A DNA stretch of 64,000 bases from Leishmania infantum JPCM5 (GCF_000002875.2 NC_009387.2:1-64000); one strand, 5' to 3'. Shown: positions 1 through 10,064, counted from the first letter of the stretch. Numbers and translations are program-made. The notes: generated by a model not told the origin, from the sequence alone.

Positions 1-698
1 AAGATAGGGGAACATGCGGCGCAGGAGGCGCACACACACATACGGCGGCAGGGGCATTGGCGATACTGCGGCGGTACGTAGCACGAAAGCAGCATGCGTC
101 TGCGCACACGTGCATGGAGAGTGGTGAGAGCTTTCATGAGCGCTGCCTCGCCACAAGCCTACGTGCCAAAAGAAGCACATGAATACAGCCTAGGGCTGAG
201 CTTGAAGAGGGAAGCGATGCTGCCGCGCACATAGTCGTGCATGCCGAAAGGGGTCCTTCACCCCTCCACCTCGCGCGTGCTCGTAAAGGAAACCTCATGA
301 TAGAGAAAGGAGCACGCGCGGATGCGGAGCAACTCGCTGCCGTCCGTGTTTCACCTTTTTTGCACGTATGTTACTCGTTTCTCACACAGAGGAATATCAG
401 GCCAGGAAAAAAGGAGTGGCTATGTGAACGCCGAGTCCAGCGGACTCTGCGGGCACAAGGTACGGGGCACCTGCAACAAGACTACTCCGCATTAACGTGA
501 GCGGCAGACGGGGGTGCTCTCTCCCACCGTCGCCACCTCCCGTCCCGCTGCCCCTGTGCGGGTGGCAGAACCGTAAGCGAAGCAACGAAATAAGCCTTGG
601 CGCAACGGAAGAGAAAACCGTGACGCGCGAAAGCAGCGCAGCAACTGCCGCTGAGCTCTCATCACCACCACCGCCTTCCTGCCCGGCGAGGCAACGAT
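1..698. other. 3' flank of aminopeptidase P gene, no gene seen
   Basis: This stretch holds the 3' untranslated region of the aminopeptidase P gene and the start of the next spacer. The short open frames on both strands have no recognisable motif. A purine run around 406-418 would read as a pyrimidine tract on the minus strand and could serve as a spliced-leader signal for a gene further left, outside the window. Confidence 0.5.
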
Positions 699-2558
699 TC
701 ACTTAGCACCTTTCCCGTCTGGGCTGAGCAGGGTGTACGCCTCATTCACCGCACAGAGAGGTTGCGTGTGGTATTTGAGGTACTCGATGGCGTTCTGGTC
801 GCCTGCCTTTTGCAGGTGCGGCATGATGCTCGCCACCACCTTGGCGTGGTATCGGTCTACCCAGGCGCGCTCCGTCTCTGTGAGGAGGCTCACGTCGATG
901 AGGTCGCGGCACAGAGGCGCCATCGTGAGGTGCGACATGGTGTAGAAGCCGGTTGCGCTGTACTTGGTCCGACACTCGACCACCTCCTCGAGGTTCTCAA
1001 TGCGGATGCCGTAGTGCCCGTCCTTGTAGTAGCCAGGCTCGTTCGACACGATGGAGTGCAGCTCCATGTTCGCCCCCGTGGCAACTGGACGAATGCCGAT
1101 TCCGTGGGGGCCCTCGTGCACGTTGAGGAAGGATCCCACGCCATGCCCGGTGCCGTGGGCGTAGTCCAGTCCCACGCCCCAGAGCGCCATACGCGCCAGG
1201 GTGTCGAGACGGGCACCGCTTGTGCCCTTGGGAAAAACAATGCTGTTGAGTGCAATATGCCCTTTGAGGACAAGCGTGTAGGCCTCGCGCTGCTCATCAC
1301 TCGGCGCTGTGAAGCAGATGGTGCGCGTCACATCGGTGGTACCGTCCCAGTAGTGCGCACCGCTGTCGATTAAGTACAGCTGGTCCTTGCGAATGGTGGC
1401 AGAGCCCGTCTCGGCGGGGCTGTAGTGGCACATCGCCCCGTTAGGGCCAATGGACGAGATGGAGCCAAAACTGAGCTGCACAAAGTGTTCCCCCTGCGCG
1501 CGGAACTCCTCGAGCTTCGTGGCCGCGTCGTACTCGTTCAGGTCCGTCGCACCCTTGTTCGCGACCTGGTCGTGCAGCCAGGCAAGGTAGCGCGTCAGCG
1601 CGGCACCGTCGCGTACGTGGCAGTCGCGGAAGCCCTGGAGCTCGACCTCATTCTTGACCCCCTTCAACTTCTGCGCCGGGCCGCAAACGACACGCACCGT
1701 CTCGGTGCCGACATCCTTCAAGATGCGAAAGACGGCCTCGCTCGTCTGGCGCTCGTCGACGAGGGCCTTGCGACCCTGTGGTAGCTGCTTGAGATCCGCC
1801 TCGAACTGCTCGTACGGGTAGAAGTCGATGTGATCCTCGCACGCCTGATGCACTGCGTCTGTCACCTTGTCCGGGTTCACGTAGAGGCGCACGTTTTCGT
1901 AGTGCTTGTCAATCACAGCGTACGCGTAGAAGACGGGGTTGTAATCCACGTCGCCGCCGCGCAGATTCGTGAGCCACGCGATCTCATCCAGTGCGGAGAG
2001 AATGATCAGGTCGCAGTCCTCCTTCTCCAGCTCTGCGAGAATCGCGGCGCGCCGCTCCTGGCAGGTGGCACCGCAGAACTCAACGGGACGCACGTACATT
2101 CTTTGCACGTTCTTCTCCGGTGGCATCATGTCCTGAACGATGTTTGCCACCGGACGCAGATTGATCCGCTTGCTCAGCCGTTCCCACTCCGCCACCGTGG
2201 CGACGTACGGGTTCATGCCAACAACTGCTTTGGAGCCGAGATTGACGGCAATCCACTCCTCGAGCGACGGGACCTCTGGCTTGCCTTGCTTCATGAGATC
2301 AAACTCGGGGTACTTCTCCTCCTCCGCGGCCAACCAGTAGCGTCCGTCTGTCCACAGGAGCGCCTTCTCCATCGTGATGAGGGCGGTGCCGGCGCTGCCG
2401 TGGAAGTGAGAGATGAATGCGCGAGCCTGCAGGTGCGTCGCCACGTACTCGCTGTTGTGCGCGTCGCTGCTGGGGACGATGAGTGCGGCCACGGTGGCCT
2501 CCTGCATCTTCTCACGCACCGCGTGCAGCACGGCAGCGCCAGAAGCCTTCATTATCAT
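699..2558 (-). CDS. Aminopeptidase P (Xaa-Pro aminopeptidase, family M24B)
   Basis: This enzyme removes an N-terminal residue followed by proline and is expected to be a cytosolic dinuclear-metal peptidase. At 619 residues it has the size of the three-domain cytosolic XPNPEP1 type. Two creatinase-like N-terminal domains occupy roughly residues 1-310, and the pita-bread catalytic domain follows. All five family metal ligands can be placed: D398 (LIDSG), D409 (GTTDVTRT), H472 (GTGHGVG), E507 (SNEPGYY) and E521 (IRIENLEE). The start is the ATG at 2558; a second in-frame ATG two codons later is equally possible. There is no signal peptide or membrane segment. It is the last intact gene of the unit, separated from the next upstream gene by a 5-kb decayed region. 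Identification as M24B is secure; substrate preference is inferred from the family. Confidence 0.95.
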   Translation of the reverse strand: MIMKASGAAVLHAVREKMQEATVAALIVPSSDAHNSEYVATHLQARAFISHFHGSAGTALITMEKALLWTDGRYWLAAEEEKYPEFDLMKQGKPEVPSLEEWIAVNLGSKAVVGMNPYVATVAEWERLSKRINLRPVANIVQDMMPPEKNVQRMYVRPVEFCGATCQERRAAILAELEKEDCDLIILSALDEIAWLTNLRGGDVDYNPVFYAYAVIDKHYENVRLYVNPDKVTDAVHQACEDHIDFYPYEQFEADLKQLPQGRKALVDERQTSEAVFRILKDVGTETVRVVCGPAQKLKGVKNEVELQGFRDCHVRDGAALTRYLAWLHDQVANKGATDLNEYDAATKLEEFRAQGEHFVQLSFGSISSIGPNGAMCHYSPAETGSATIRKDQLYLIDSGAHYWDGTTDVTRTICFTAPSDEQREAYTLVLKGHIALNSIVFPKGTSGARLDTLARMALWGVGLDYAHGTGHGVGSFLNVHEGPHGIGIRPVATGANMELHSIVSNEPGYYKDGHYGIRIENLEEVVECRTKYSATGFYTMSHLTMAPLCRDLIDVSLLTETERAWVDRYHAKVVASIMPHLQKAGDQNAIEYLKYHTQPLCAVNEAYTLLSPDGKGAK

Positions 2559-3104
2559 AGAATGTCGAGGGGCTGTGATTGTGCGTGTTTGGAAGACGCG
2601 GCACTGGTGTGTTGCTCTCGCCTAGAAGTGAATAAAGACGCGTGGAGTCTCGAATCGAGCGCGCAGAGGGTGACAAATCGTCGCTCTTAGGAACGTGCCT
2701 GTCGAGTCTCTTACCAGGTGCAGGAAAGTGGGGGGGAGGGGGGACACCGGGCAGTAGTGCGTGGATCGAAAAGTGCTTAGAGGGTGGGGAACGTAGGAGG
2801 GCGGTAAAACACCACACACACAACACTGCGGGACTGTCACAGGGGAAGGATAAGGTTAAGTGAGTGAAGGACTACCGCTTCGATCTCTCACTTGCACGCA
2901 AAGTCTTGACAGAAAGAAAATGTTTGGCAGAGGAGGATAGTTCGGAAGGCATGCTGGCAAGCAAAGTCACGCACCTCTTCGCTTCGGTCTTTTCCTATGT
3001 GACCGGGTGTGGAGAAAACGCAGGTGGAGGGAGGGGGCACCGCCACGGCAGCGCTGGATGCCCACGACTGTGATGCGCTCTCGTGTTTCCTATATTATGC
3101 ACCA
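2559..3104. other. 5' flank of aminopeptidase P gene
   Basis: No gene is seen. A G-rich run near 2730-2750 reads as a pyrimidine tract on the minus strand and could be part of the spliced-leader acceptor for the aminopeptidase P mRNA. The nearest AG before the ATG is at 2573-2574. Confidence 0.4.
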
Positions 3105-3420
3105 TCAGTAGACCGACTGAGAGTGGAAAGTGTTGAACATCTCGACGTACTCCTGCGCGTCGGAGCCGGGCTCATGCGCAGCAGCTGGAACTCGTGCATC
3201 TCGTTGTGAGTAGCATCATCGCCTTTCGCGTGAGAGAAGTGGAACGCCCGCTCCACAAAGTTATCTCTCTCGTCATCGAGCACGCTGCGGCTCCACAACG
3301 AAGAATAGGCGGCCCGGAAGGCTTCACTGCAGAACTCGTTGTGCCACTCCAGAGCTCCGGCTTGAGGCATGCGGAAGGACGGGAAAGAACAAGGAGGCGT
3401 GCGCGACGGCGTAACGACTT
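3105..3420 (-). pseudogene. Frameshifted 3' fragment of an unidentified gene
   Basis: The minus strand here has a protein-like stretch in two adjacent frames. The first frame reads from about 3390 with segments such as EWHNEFCSEAFRAAYSSL and DNFVERAFHFSHAKG, through NEMHEFQLLR near 3175. It then degenerates into an arginine/serine/threonine-rich shadow. A neighbouring frame takes over with HEPGSDAQEYVEMFNTF and stops at 3105. The join looks like a one-base indel. No good start precedes the fragment, so it looks like the C-terminal remnant of a larger gene. The family is not recognised. A remnant of a subtelomeric glycosyltransferase is conceivable from the genomic setting only. A sequencing error in a small intact gene cannot be excluded. 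Confidence 0.4.
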
Positions 3421-4940
3421 TCCTTTCACGGTGCGGGGAGAAGGGGCCAAGAAGAGATGTGTATATACACATAGAAGTGTGTAGTAGAGGGGAGGGGGGC
3501 CGAGCGCCGGGCCAGCAGAGGCTCTGCCGTTCGCCTCCTGTGGCATATCATCGTTCTCCCCCATTCGGGAGTGTGGCGCGGCTTTGATAGTGCTTGCGTG
3601 TATGCTCTTCAGTGAAGCAGGGCACATAGCAAAAATCGGAGAAAAGAGAAGTAAGGATCGACACGAAAGCAGAGGTGCGCTGTCTTGAAAAAGATGGTGT
3701 CAGAAAGGCGGAGAAACGCACACGAAAGACCCGCCGGCTGTGGCATCTCGTCTAACTCTCGACTAAGCGACGAGGTGCGGCGTGCACGACCCCCACTTCA
3801 GGGAGCGGAAGAGGCCGAAGAACAGAAGGGAGAGCATTCCCAGGCTTCGCAGAACCACGGCACCAGCACTAGCTTGCCGCCCCAGAAGCACTAGAAGCAA
3901 GCCGGCGGCGCCACGCAGCTCCACAAAAAAAAAACGTCAAAGGATGGAAAAGTCGACGGATGCAACGTGGGTTACCGTTGTGGCCCGACGGCCTTGCAGC
4001 GGAGCGCCATCAGACGACTTCTCAGACACTCTCGTGACGCCTGTGGCCATTCTTTCGGGAGCCGGGCTTGCTGGTCTGGCGAGCAGGCAGATGTTGCAGG
4101 TGTCCAACACGCCCACTTTGCGGAAGTAAAGAGACCCGCGCACACACACCAAAGGCAGAACAACACAAACAGAAAAGAAACGAGAGCGCGTGAGGTGACG
4201 CCGGAGACGCACTCCGTGACGCCGTGGAAGCCGCAATGAAGTCCGTGCTTGGGCGGCAAGGTGTGTGGCCATGAGCGTAAGCTCACTCGCCCCTATGCTC
4301 TCCTCTGAGTCACCAGGTACACACATGGCAGTGAAACGGATAAGCTAAGCACATGAGTCATGCTGGTCAAGTGGTGTGCGCATCGTTTTGGCGTTTCCAT
4401 CAACGGCGACACCAACACCAAGCAGAAGAGAGGCACAAGGCTCCGTGGCGGCGGGCTTGAAGACAGAAAAATAAAGACGAGAAAAGCGCCTCTGCCCCCC
4501 CCTGTACGTGCAGCGCCGTAGGCTTGTCGCGACACAACGCCGCACCGGTGAGCTGCTCGCCTCGAGTGTGCAGAAGATGAGCCGCTCCACGGACTATGTT
4601 GGGAAGCATTGAGGTTCGCTAGCGCCCCGTGTATTGATGGCTGTCGGCCATTGTTTCGATGGTCGACTGCCCTTTTAAGGAGAATAAGAAGGCAGAGCAG
4701 CAGCGCTACCTCGCTCTCCAACACCTCTCGTCAGAAAGACGGCGGCGGGCGCGGCGCATGAGTGCGTGTGCAGATGTGCACTCTGGGAGGGGGTGGAAGA
4801 GGCGCGAATCGCGTGAGAGAGCGCGAGAGAGGCGAGGCAGAATCGCTTCAGTCGCGATTTAGTCGCCCGCAGGTATTGAGCGCGCCTGCATGCGTTCACG
4901 AGTAAGAACAGATCGACAAAGACAAGCCCTCCCCCTGCAG
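3421..4940. other. Spacer, no intact gene seen
   Basis: About 1.5 kb between two gene remnants. It contains only short open frames of low-complexity composition, an A9 run near 3925 and purine-rich patches. Nothing supports a functional gene. Confidence 0.4.
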
Positions 4941-5765
4941 TTACGGGTTGGGAGGAGATGCAACGCGGGATTCGCAAAGAGAATGAGATGTGCACCCGCG
5001 ACGCACACGCATGCATAGGCGTAGTCGAGGAGGCATGTCGGGTTGAGGAGGATACGCCAGAACGCCTTCTGAGCACTCACAACAAAGCCAAAGAAAAAAA
5101 GCTCTACGGTGAGGCTTCCCTTGAAGCTGAATGACGGGCGCGTCGCAAATCAGCAGCGACAGCAAGCACAAGAGCGGCGGCGCCAGTGCTGCCGGTCTCC
5201 TGAAGCTGAATCCGCTAACGCGCTCGCCGTTCTTACTGAGATGGATGCCGCAGTTCATGTTGGTCGGTTGGCTGACTCTGCACCCCTGCTCACATGTGAG
5301 GCAATGTCCGGTACACTTGCAGTACGCGCAGTTCTCGGTCTTGCATGGGGTGCGAGTACCATCGACGATGTAGGAACCATCCTCACACGTCGCGCACAGA
5401 CTGGCGATGCAGCCCGTGCAGTGCATCGCCTTGCATTCCTTCTCCGTGCTCGACGTGCGCGTACCCTTGGCCACAATGGAGGTAGTGCTACTGCTGCTCT
5501 TGTTCGAGGAGGAGAGCGTGTAGCCGTCATTCCCCAGAGGGCGAACCCTCAGTGCGCCGCACGAACGGCAGCGAGGAGGTAAGTAATCAGGGCGTAGCTT
5601 GATCAACTGCGGTGCTAGCAGTTGTTGCAGCTCATGCGAGCGTACCTACCCTGCTGTAGGCCTGCAGATCCAGAAGGATAGAGCGCGCTGCTAGTGCAGA
5701 TGATCGCGGCGGCAGCGAGCACCAAGGCGAGGAGCACATGACCGAGCGCGCGAGACTTTGACAGC
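4941..5765 (-). pseudogene. Decayed cysteine-rich surface-antigen-like gene
   Basis: One minus-strand frame (about 5765-5630) encodes a signal-peptide-like hydrophobic stretch, GHVLLALVLAAAAIICTSSA, and then stops at 5615-5617. A second frame, with an upstream stop and no ATG, carries on from about 5640. It has a serine-rich linker and a cysteine-rich block (5260-5450) with CTGC, CATC, CAYCKC and CLTC spacings, then a hydrophobic stretch (ALAPPLLCLLSLLIC). It ends at 4941. Signal peptide, Cys-rich module and hydrophobic tail in this order recall Leishmania promastigote surface antigens (PSA/GP46), whose leaders also often end in CTSSA. The leucine-rich repeats of that family are absent. With a frameshift, internal stops and no clear start, this is best read as a degenerate copy. 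The family assignment is tentative. Confidence 0.5.
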
Positions 5766-6546
5766 GGTGGGGTTAAGAGAAAAGAGAAAGTGGCCGGGGC
5801 GGAAGCATGCGCCCGCACGCGGAGAGAGAGGGCAAGGGGAAAGAAGGAGCGTGGTGAAGCGTATACAAGAACGCTTGATGTCCGTTGGGTTAGCGCGCAT
5901 GTGTTGCGCTGGCAGCGCGAGACACACGAAAGCATCAGCAGCAAAGTGCGATTCGGTAGAAAACACGTACACGCACCTATCCACGGACAGAGGCGCGGAA
6001 GCGCACCGCTTTCAACGTGTCCTTCTCATGTTTCGGGAGCGCACATGTGGGAGTGAGCTGGAAGGCACCATGCACAATCAGACATGGCTCGCCGCCGGCA
6101 CACAAGAAAGGCAAGCGTCTGCCCACGCGGTCTCTCGGACGGTATCCTCACTGACGTTCTCAGACAGAGAGCTCAACGCACACAGACACACACGTACGCA
6201 TGCCGTGCTCATCACTCCATTCTTCCCCGCACACGGAGACTTTGCCGAGCCGCTTCCACGTCCCGTGCCTTTAGCATGCGCGGGATGCAGTGATGTTGGC
6301 GGCATTGCCTCAGCTGAGAAACCAAGATAGCGCAGCAGCACAGGCATCCGCACGCACAGCCTGAGCGTGACGAAGAAGCCCGCTGCTGCATCCCTGCTGA
6401 GCACCGCTGCTCCTCACAGACGGAATACGGTGTGTCCGCCCCGGCCTGCTCGCTTCGTTTGCTTTGGGGGAGAGGGGGGGAGAAGAGCTTGAGGCACCTC
6501 TTCTCCTCCTTTATTCTTCGTCCTTCATAACCGGGGGGGTGCGGAG
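5766..6546. other. Spacer between remnant gene and retroposon
   Basis: No gene seen. Several short open frames on both strands lack recognisable motifs. A G-rich run lies at about 6466-6480. Confidence 0.35.
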
Positions 6547-6990
6547 GACACACATACGCCTCAGGGCGCGGTATCGCAGGGCCCGGTGCACTCCCCCACC
6601 CCCTCCTATCCCACGCCCATGCCGAACCGCCTCTCGTCATGACGGGGCCCGGTGCCTGCGACGTGGCGAGGATAACGCGATCCATCGCAGCAGATGCCGG
6701 CGGTGAACACGCTTGCGCCATCCATATGATGGGCAACGCGCCAGCGCGGCCCACACCCGCGGCCCTCGCACGGCCCACTCGTGCGGGGTGCCTGAGCCCC
6801 CGCGATGGGGCGGGGCGGGATGCGCCAGGGGTGGTGGCCGGCATGATTGGGGAGCGGGTGTGAGGCCGCCCAGCGGAGCGGCTAGGTGGATGTGTGTGGG
6901 CAGCGTTTTGGGGGCGGAGGCGGTGCTCCGCCGACGGCGTCCGGTGCGGGGAGGGGGGGGAGGGGCGGATTTTTGCCGTAAGGCGTGTGT
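6547..6990. mobile_element. SIDER2-like short retroposon, copy A
   Basis: About 410 bp (6547-6958) is repeated almost base for base at 17359-17771. The last part (6959-6990) has the sequence around TTTTTGCCGTAAGGCGTGTG, which recurs inverted at about 22626-22656. Length, GC-richness, non-coding nature and position in the 3' flank of a gene (about 0.6 kb past the cytochrome b5 stop) fit SIDER2, the degenerate non-autonomous retroposons of Leishmania 3'UTRs. In that family such elements are reported to lower mRNA stability. This copy lacks the terminal part present in copies B and C. Orientation relative to the family consensus was not determined. The family name is from memory, but the repeat itself is seen directly. 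Confidence 0.7.
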
Positions 6991-7566
6991 CCAGCGCTTC
7001 ACCTCAACGAGAGCAAAGCATGAAAGCGCGGCGGGAGGGGACGCGCGGAGCTGCGATGCGAAAGTGAGAGCAACACAGACGGACACAGAGACAGCAGTAC
7101 ACACACACTCGAAGAGAGACGACGATGGCGACGATGACGAGAGAACGCCGCAGGTCGGGCTAAAAAAGGGGGGTCGACGGGCGGAACGAGAGACAACAAA
7201 GAAATAAAGCAAACAAAATGCTGGAGACTCATGTGGCCAGCGAGCACCGGGCAAGGGAGAGACCACGTGCAGGAGAATGAGGACCGCCGGACACCGCCAC
7301 GCGCGCAGACATGAAAAGGCGCCTACTTTGAGTTGCTGCTGTTTATCGGCCTTCTCCGCATCTTTTCTTTCGTCGCAGTCCCCTCACACCCTCCATTCCT
7401 CTCGCACCCACGCTGCTTGCATGCCTTCCGCCCTTCGCGTGTTTGTGTACAGCCGAGTATTGGGCAGCCGCACTACAGTCGGCTTCTCTCACAGACCGCC
7501 TCAGGGGTGCGCACGAGCGCACCCGGTGGCTGGGGCAGCGTTGCACTTCCGCCTTTCGTTATCACT
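6991..7566. other. Proximal 3' flank of cytochrome b5 gene
   Basis: 3' untranslated region between the cytochrome b5 stop codon and the retroposon. Purine-rich patches around 7080-7200 read as pyrimidine tracts on the minus strand. No gene seen. Confidence 0.4.
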
Positions 7567-8223
7567 CTAGCTGAGAAGGAAGACGCCCGCGATGACGAAT
7601 AGTGCCAGAGCCATGAGCAGCCTCAGCTGCTCCTGAATGTGGAGAAGGAGGGATGCGTTCTCGTTCTTCACGTGAAGCATCTGCGTCGTAGCTGCCTGTT
7701 TCGCGCCTGTGGCCTTTCGGTTGACGAGCGTCTTGCGCTCACTCGGCTCCAGATCGCCAACGACGTATTTGCCCATCATTTGATAGGCCGTGTCGCTGTG
7801 CCCGTTGTCCGTGAAGGCCTGCGTCGCGTCACCGCCGGCGCTGTAGAGCAAGATGTCGCGGCCGCCGGGATGCAGGTCCAGAAACGGGGTGACATCGTAC
7901 ACTTTGTTATGGATGACGAGCCACGCGCCGGCAGCCGACTTTTTGGCAGCGACCTGCTCCAGGGTGATGTAGCGGCGACGCTCGTTTTCGGGCAGCTCGC
8001 CAACCTTGAGCTTCTCTAGCCTGCGCACGGCTCCTCTGCTGTGGTTTACCGCCTCGAAGCCCTCCGTGGCATCGGTGCCAATGTGAGCGAGAAGAATGTC
8101 GCGACCTCCAGGGTGGTCGTCGTAGAAATCGCTCACATCGTACACGCCGTTATTGATGATGAGCCAGCCACTCTCCTTGCTGTTGTGCTCCGCCACCTGA
8201 TCCCTGGTGTAGACTGTCGGCAT
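7567..8223 (-). CDS. Tandem cytochrome b5-domain protein, tail-anchored
   Basis: A 218-residue haem protein with two cytochrome b5 domains in tandem. Domain 1 (about residues 4-77) has the HPGG motif with H37 and the second haem ligand H61. Domain 2 (about 84-160) has HPGG with H118 and H142. Both His pairs are intact, so two b-type haems are expected. A hydrophobic C-terminal segment (about 200-217, MALALFVIAGVFLLS) follows a charged linker, giving a tail anchor with both domains facing the cytosol, probably on the ER or mitochondrial outer membrane. Such proteins usually pass electrons to desaturases, hydroxylases or reductases; the partner here is unknown. The start ATG at 8223 leads directly into domain 1. 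Family assignment is secure; function is inferred. Confidence 0.92.
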   Translation of the reverse strand: MPTVYTRDQVAEHNSKESGWLIINNGVYDVSDFYDDHPGGRDILLAHIGTDATEGFEAVNHSRGAVRRLEKLKVGELPENERRRYITLEQVAAKKSAAGAWLVIHNKVYDVTPFLDLHPGGRDILLYSAGGDATQAFTDNGHSDTAYQMMGKYVVGDLEPSERKTLVNRKATGAKQAATTQMLHVKNENASLLLHIQEQLRLLMALALFVIAGVFLLS

Positions 8224-8869
8224 CGGCGCTACTCAACGGCTCCGCCAATGTGCCGGGTACAACGTATGGAAAGAATAACAAGCGAGGAAGGCGAATCACT
8301 GGGTGTGGGAAACTGCATATGCGGCTTTATGGCTACTGGCGTGCGTGCCTGTGGAGAGAAAGGGATAGAGGGGGATGGGGGTGTCACCGCTCGGTGTTTC
8401 GCTGTGCAAGGCAACGAATGCACGAAATAAGGGAAAGTGCGTTCCGTGAGCTGAGGTGGGCAGGCAGGCGGAGTGGGGGGGGGGGCAGCAGTCGCGGAAG
8501 GTGCGGAACGGAGACGGTACAGAGGTGCGAAACAATAGAGTGGGGGTAGGTGTGCAGCATCGATGTCTTCCCCAAGAGCGCAGATGCAAGGGTAAAGGAT
8601 GCCTCCAAGCAAACAACGGAAGACGTGAAGGGTGGCGGACTGCTCGCTCGCTCTGTGAGAGAGAGAGAGAGAGCGAGCGAGCCTCGCCTGTCTGGCGAAG
8701 CAACACGTTAGGTTCAACACCGGATAGCGAAAAGGCTTAAAGAGGCTGTGGGGTCCTTCGCGCGCGAGTGCAACGCAGAAACTCACGTGTGCGTGTGTGT
8801 GGGCGTGTCAAGAAAGGTTTCCTCCCATGGCGAGGCCCTTCGTTTTCGTTGCCTCTTCACGCAGCGCGT
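8224..8869. other. Intergenic spacer with GA repeat and G run
   Basis: Contains an 11-base-plus G run near 8476-8486, which reads as a pyrimidine tract upstream of the cytochrome b5 gene, and a GA repeat at about 8657-8675. No coding region is supported. Confidence 0.4.
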
Positions 8870-9448
8870 TTACACCCCACACGCGCACACGCACCGCTGG
8901 GCAATCAGCCGGTACGACTCCTCGTACACGAGCGCACCGAACTGAAACGTCATGTCAAAGCCGCTTCCACCATCCGTGCCCAGCAGCGGAAGACACCTCT
9001 CTCCGTCGATGGCACAGTTCACGTACACGGTCGTCTGGGCACCTACTTGCTTTGCGATGCCGCGCACTAGTCGCTGGCCGAGGCTCGTCGAGAAGGTAGA
9101 TTGCACGCTGCCGTTCGTTCCAGCGGGCATGTCCTGCTGGCGCGCCGCCTCGAACTCCATCAACTGCGATGAGGAGATGCTGACGCGGCCGCCGTCCCCG
9201 CTGAGCTGAAGTCCAACAGCGACGCTGCAGGCCCCAAGTTGGGGCACGCTCTGATTAGTGGGGCTCTCCGAGATGTGGACCCAGAAAAACCGGGTCCCGA
9301 AGGCGATCACTTCGATAAAGACGTTTGTGATAAACACGGCGTCTTCAGGTGCGCTGACGCGATCTGCGCGCGCCTCGGCCGCCGCGTTGCCCTCGCTAGC
9401 CTTGTAGTAAAAGGGCACCCGCACGGCAGCAGTGCTCGGGGCCGGCAT
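8870..9448 (-). CDS. PSMG4-like proteasome assembly chaperone (PAC4)
   Basis: A 192-residue protein. It resembles PSMG4/PAC4, which with PAC3 helps assemble the 20S proteasome alpha ring in the cytosol. Residues about 44-60 (FIEVIAFGTRFFWVHI) match the beta-strand that in human PSMG4 contains LFLWVG. Residues about 70-80 (LGACSVAVGL) match the following LAVAM strand. STSLGQRLVRGIAKQV (about 120-135) matches the STGLAQRLARKTNKQV-type helix, followed by a VYVNC strand as in FVSYNL. It is longer than human PSMG4 (123 residues) because of an N-terminal extension and a glycine/serine/glutamine insert at about 82-117. The upstream frame (to 9529) has no better start. An acceptor AG at 9457-9458 sits 8 nt before the chosen ATG. 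The C-terminal CVCACGV tail is odd. The assignment is by eye. Confidence 0.72.
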   Translation of the reverse strand: MPAPSTAAVRVPFYYKASEGNAAAEARADRVSAPEDAVFITNVFIEVIAFGTRFFWVHISESPTNQSVPQLGACSVAVGLQLSGDGGRVSISSSQLMEFEAARQQDMPAGTNGSVQSTFSTSLGQRLVRGIAKQVGAQTTVYVNCAIDGERCLPLLGTDGGSGFDMTFQFGALVYEESYRLIAQRCVCACGV

Positions 9449-9456
9449 CGGGCAGG

Positions 9457-9458
9457 CT
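9457..9458 (-). other. Probable spliced-leader acceptor AG (PSMG4-like)
   Basis: On the minus strand a pyrimidine-rich run (TTTTTCATTTTCCTTC region, about 9462-9485) is followed by its first AG here. This leaves an 8-nt 5'UTR and selects the ATG at 9448 over upstream frames. Confidence 0.5.
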
Positions 9459-10064
9459 GAAGGCGTACGAAGGAAAATGAAAAATGCGCACACCCACGAG
9501 GCAGAGAACGAGACAGTGCACGTACGCACAAAGGGGGGGGGGACAGGGGTGGTTAGGAATGGAAAAGCGATGCGTGTTCACCGGCGCAGGCGCTTGTGGG
9601 CTGCAGGAACAGCAACAGTGGATGGAAAGCGGTTCTGGGTGCGCAATGAAAAGGCACAAGAAAAGAGAAGTCACGCGGCAAGGTGGGGGAGGGGGATGGG
9701 ATAGAGGGCAAGGATATGGTTGTTCACGTGATCCACACCGATCCGAACGCATTGGCCCCAAGGGCTATTCTTGCGCTCGCAACAGGAACACAATATGCCG
9801 TGAGTTGCCGCCGCCACCGCTAGCGCCGGGGGAAGCAGAAAGTCAGAGAAATGAAGGCATACGTTGCCTGCTGCTTTCTCCACTTGCGTCTCTCGGTATA
9901 CGACAGAGGAGAGATGGGAAGCGTACCCACAACAGGCACATTACCGATACGAGAAACTCACTCGTGCATGTGCGCGCAATCTGAAAAGCAGCTTCACGCG
10001 CGCGCAGACACGAGGCGATGTCTTTGCAGGCAGTAGAGGTTCCATCACCGCACGAACAAATTCC
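9459..10064. other. Intergenic spacer, no gene seen
   Basis: 3' flank of the next gene upstream. A G10 run at about 9533-9542 gives a minus-strand C-tract for spliced-leader processing. No coding region is supported. Confidence 0.4.

Noticed and set aside
6547..6990. Retroposon considered as a conserved small gene because it is preserved in two copies
   Set aside because: Frames in the two copies diverge at indels, no start or motif is shared, and the third copy is fragmentary.
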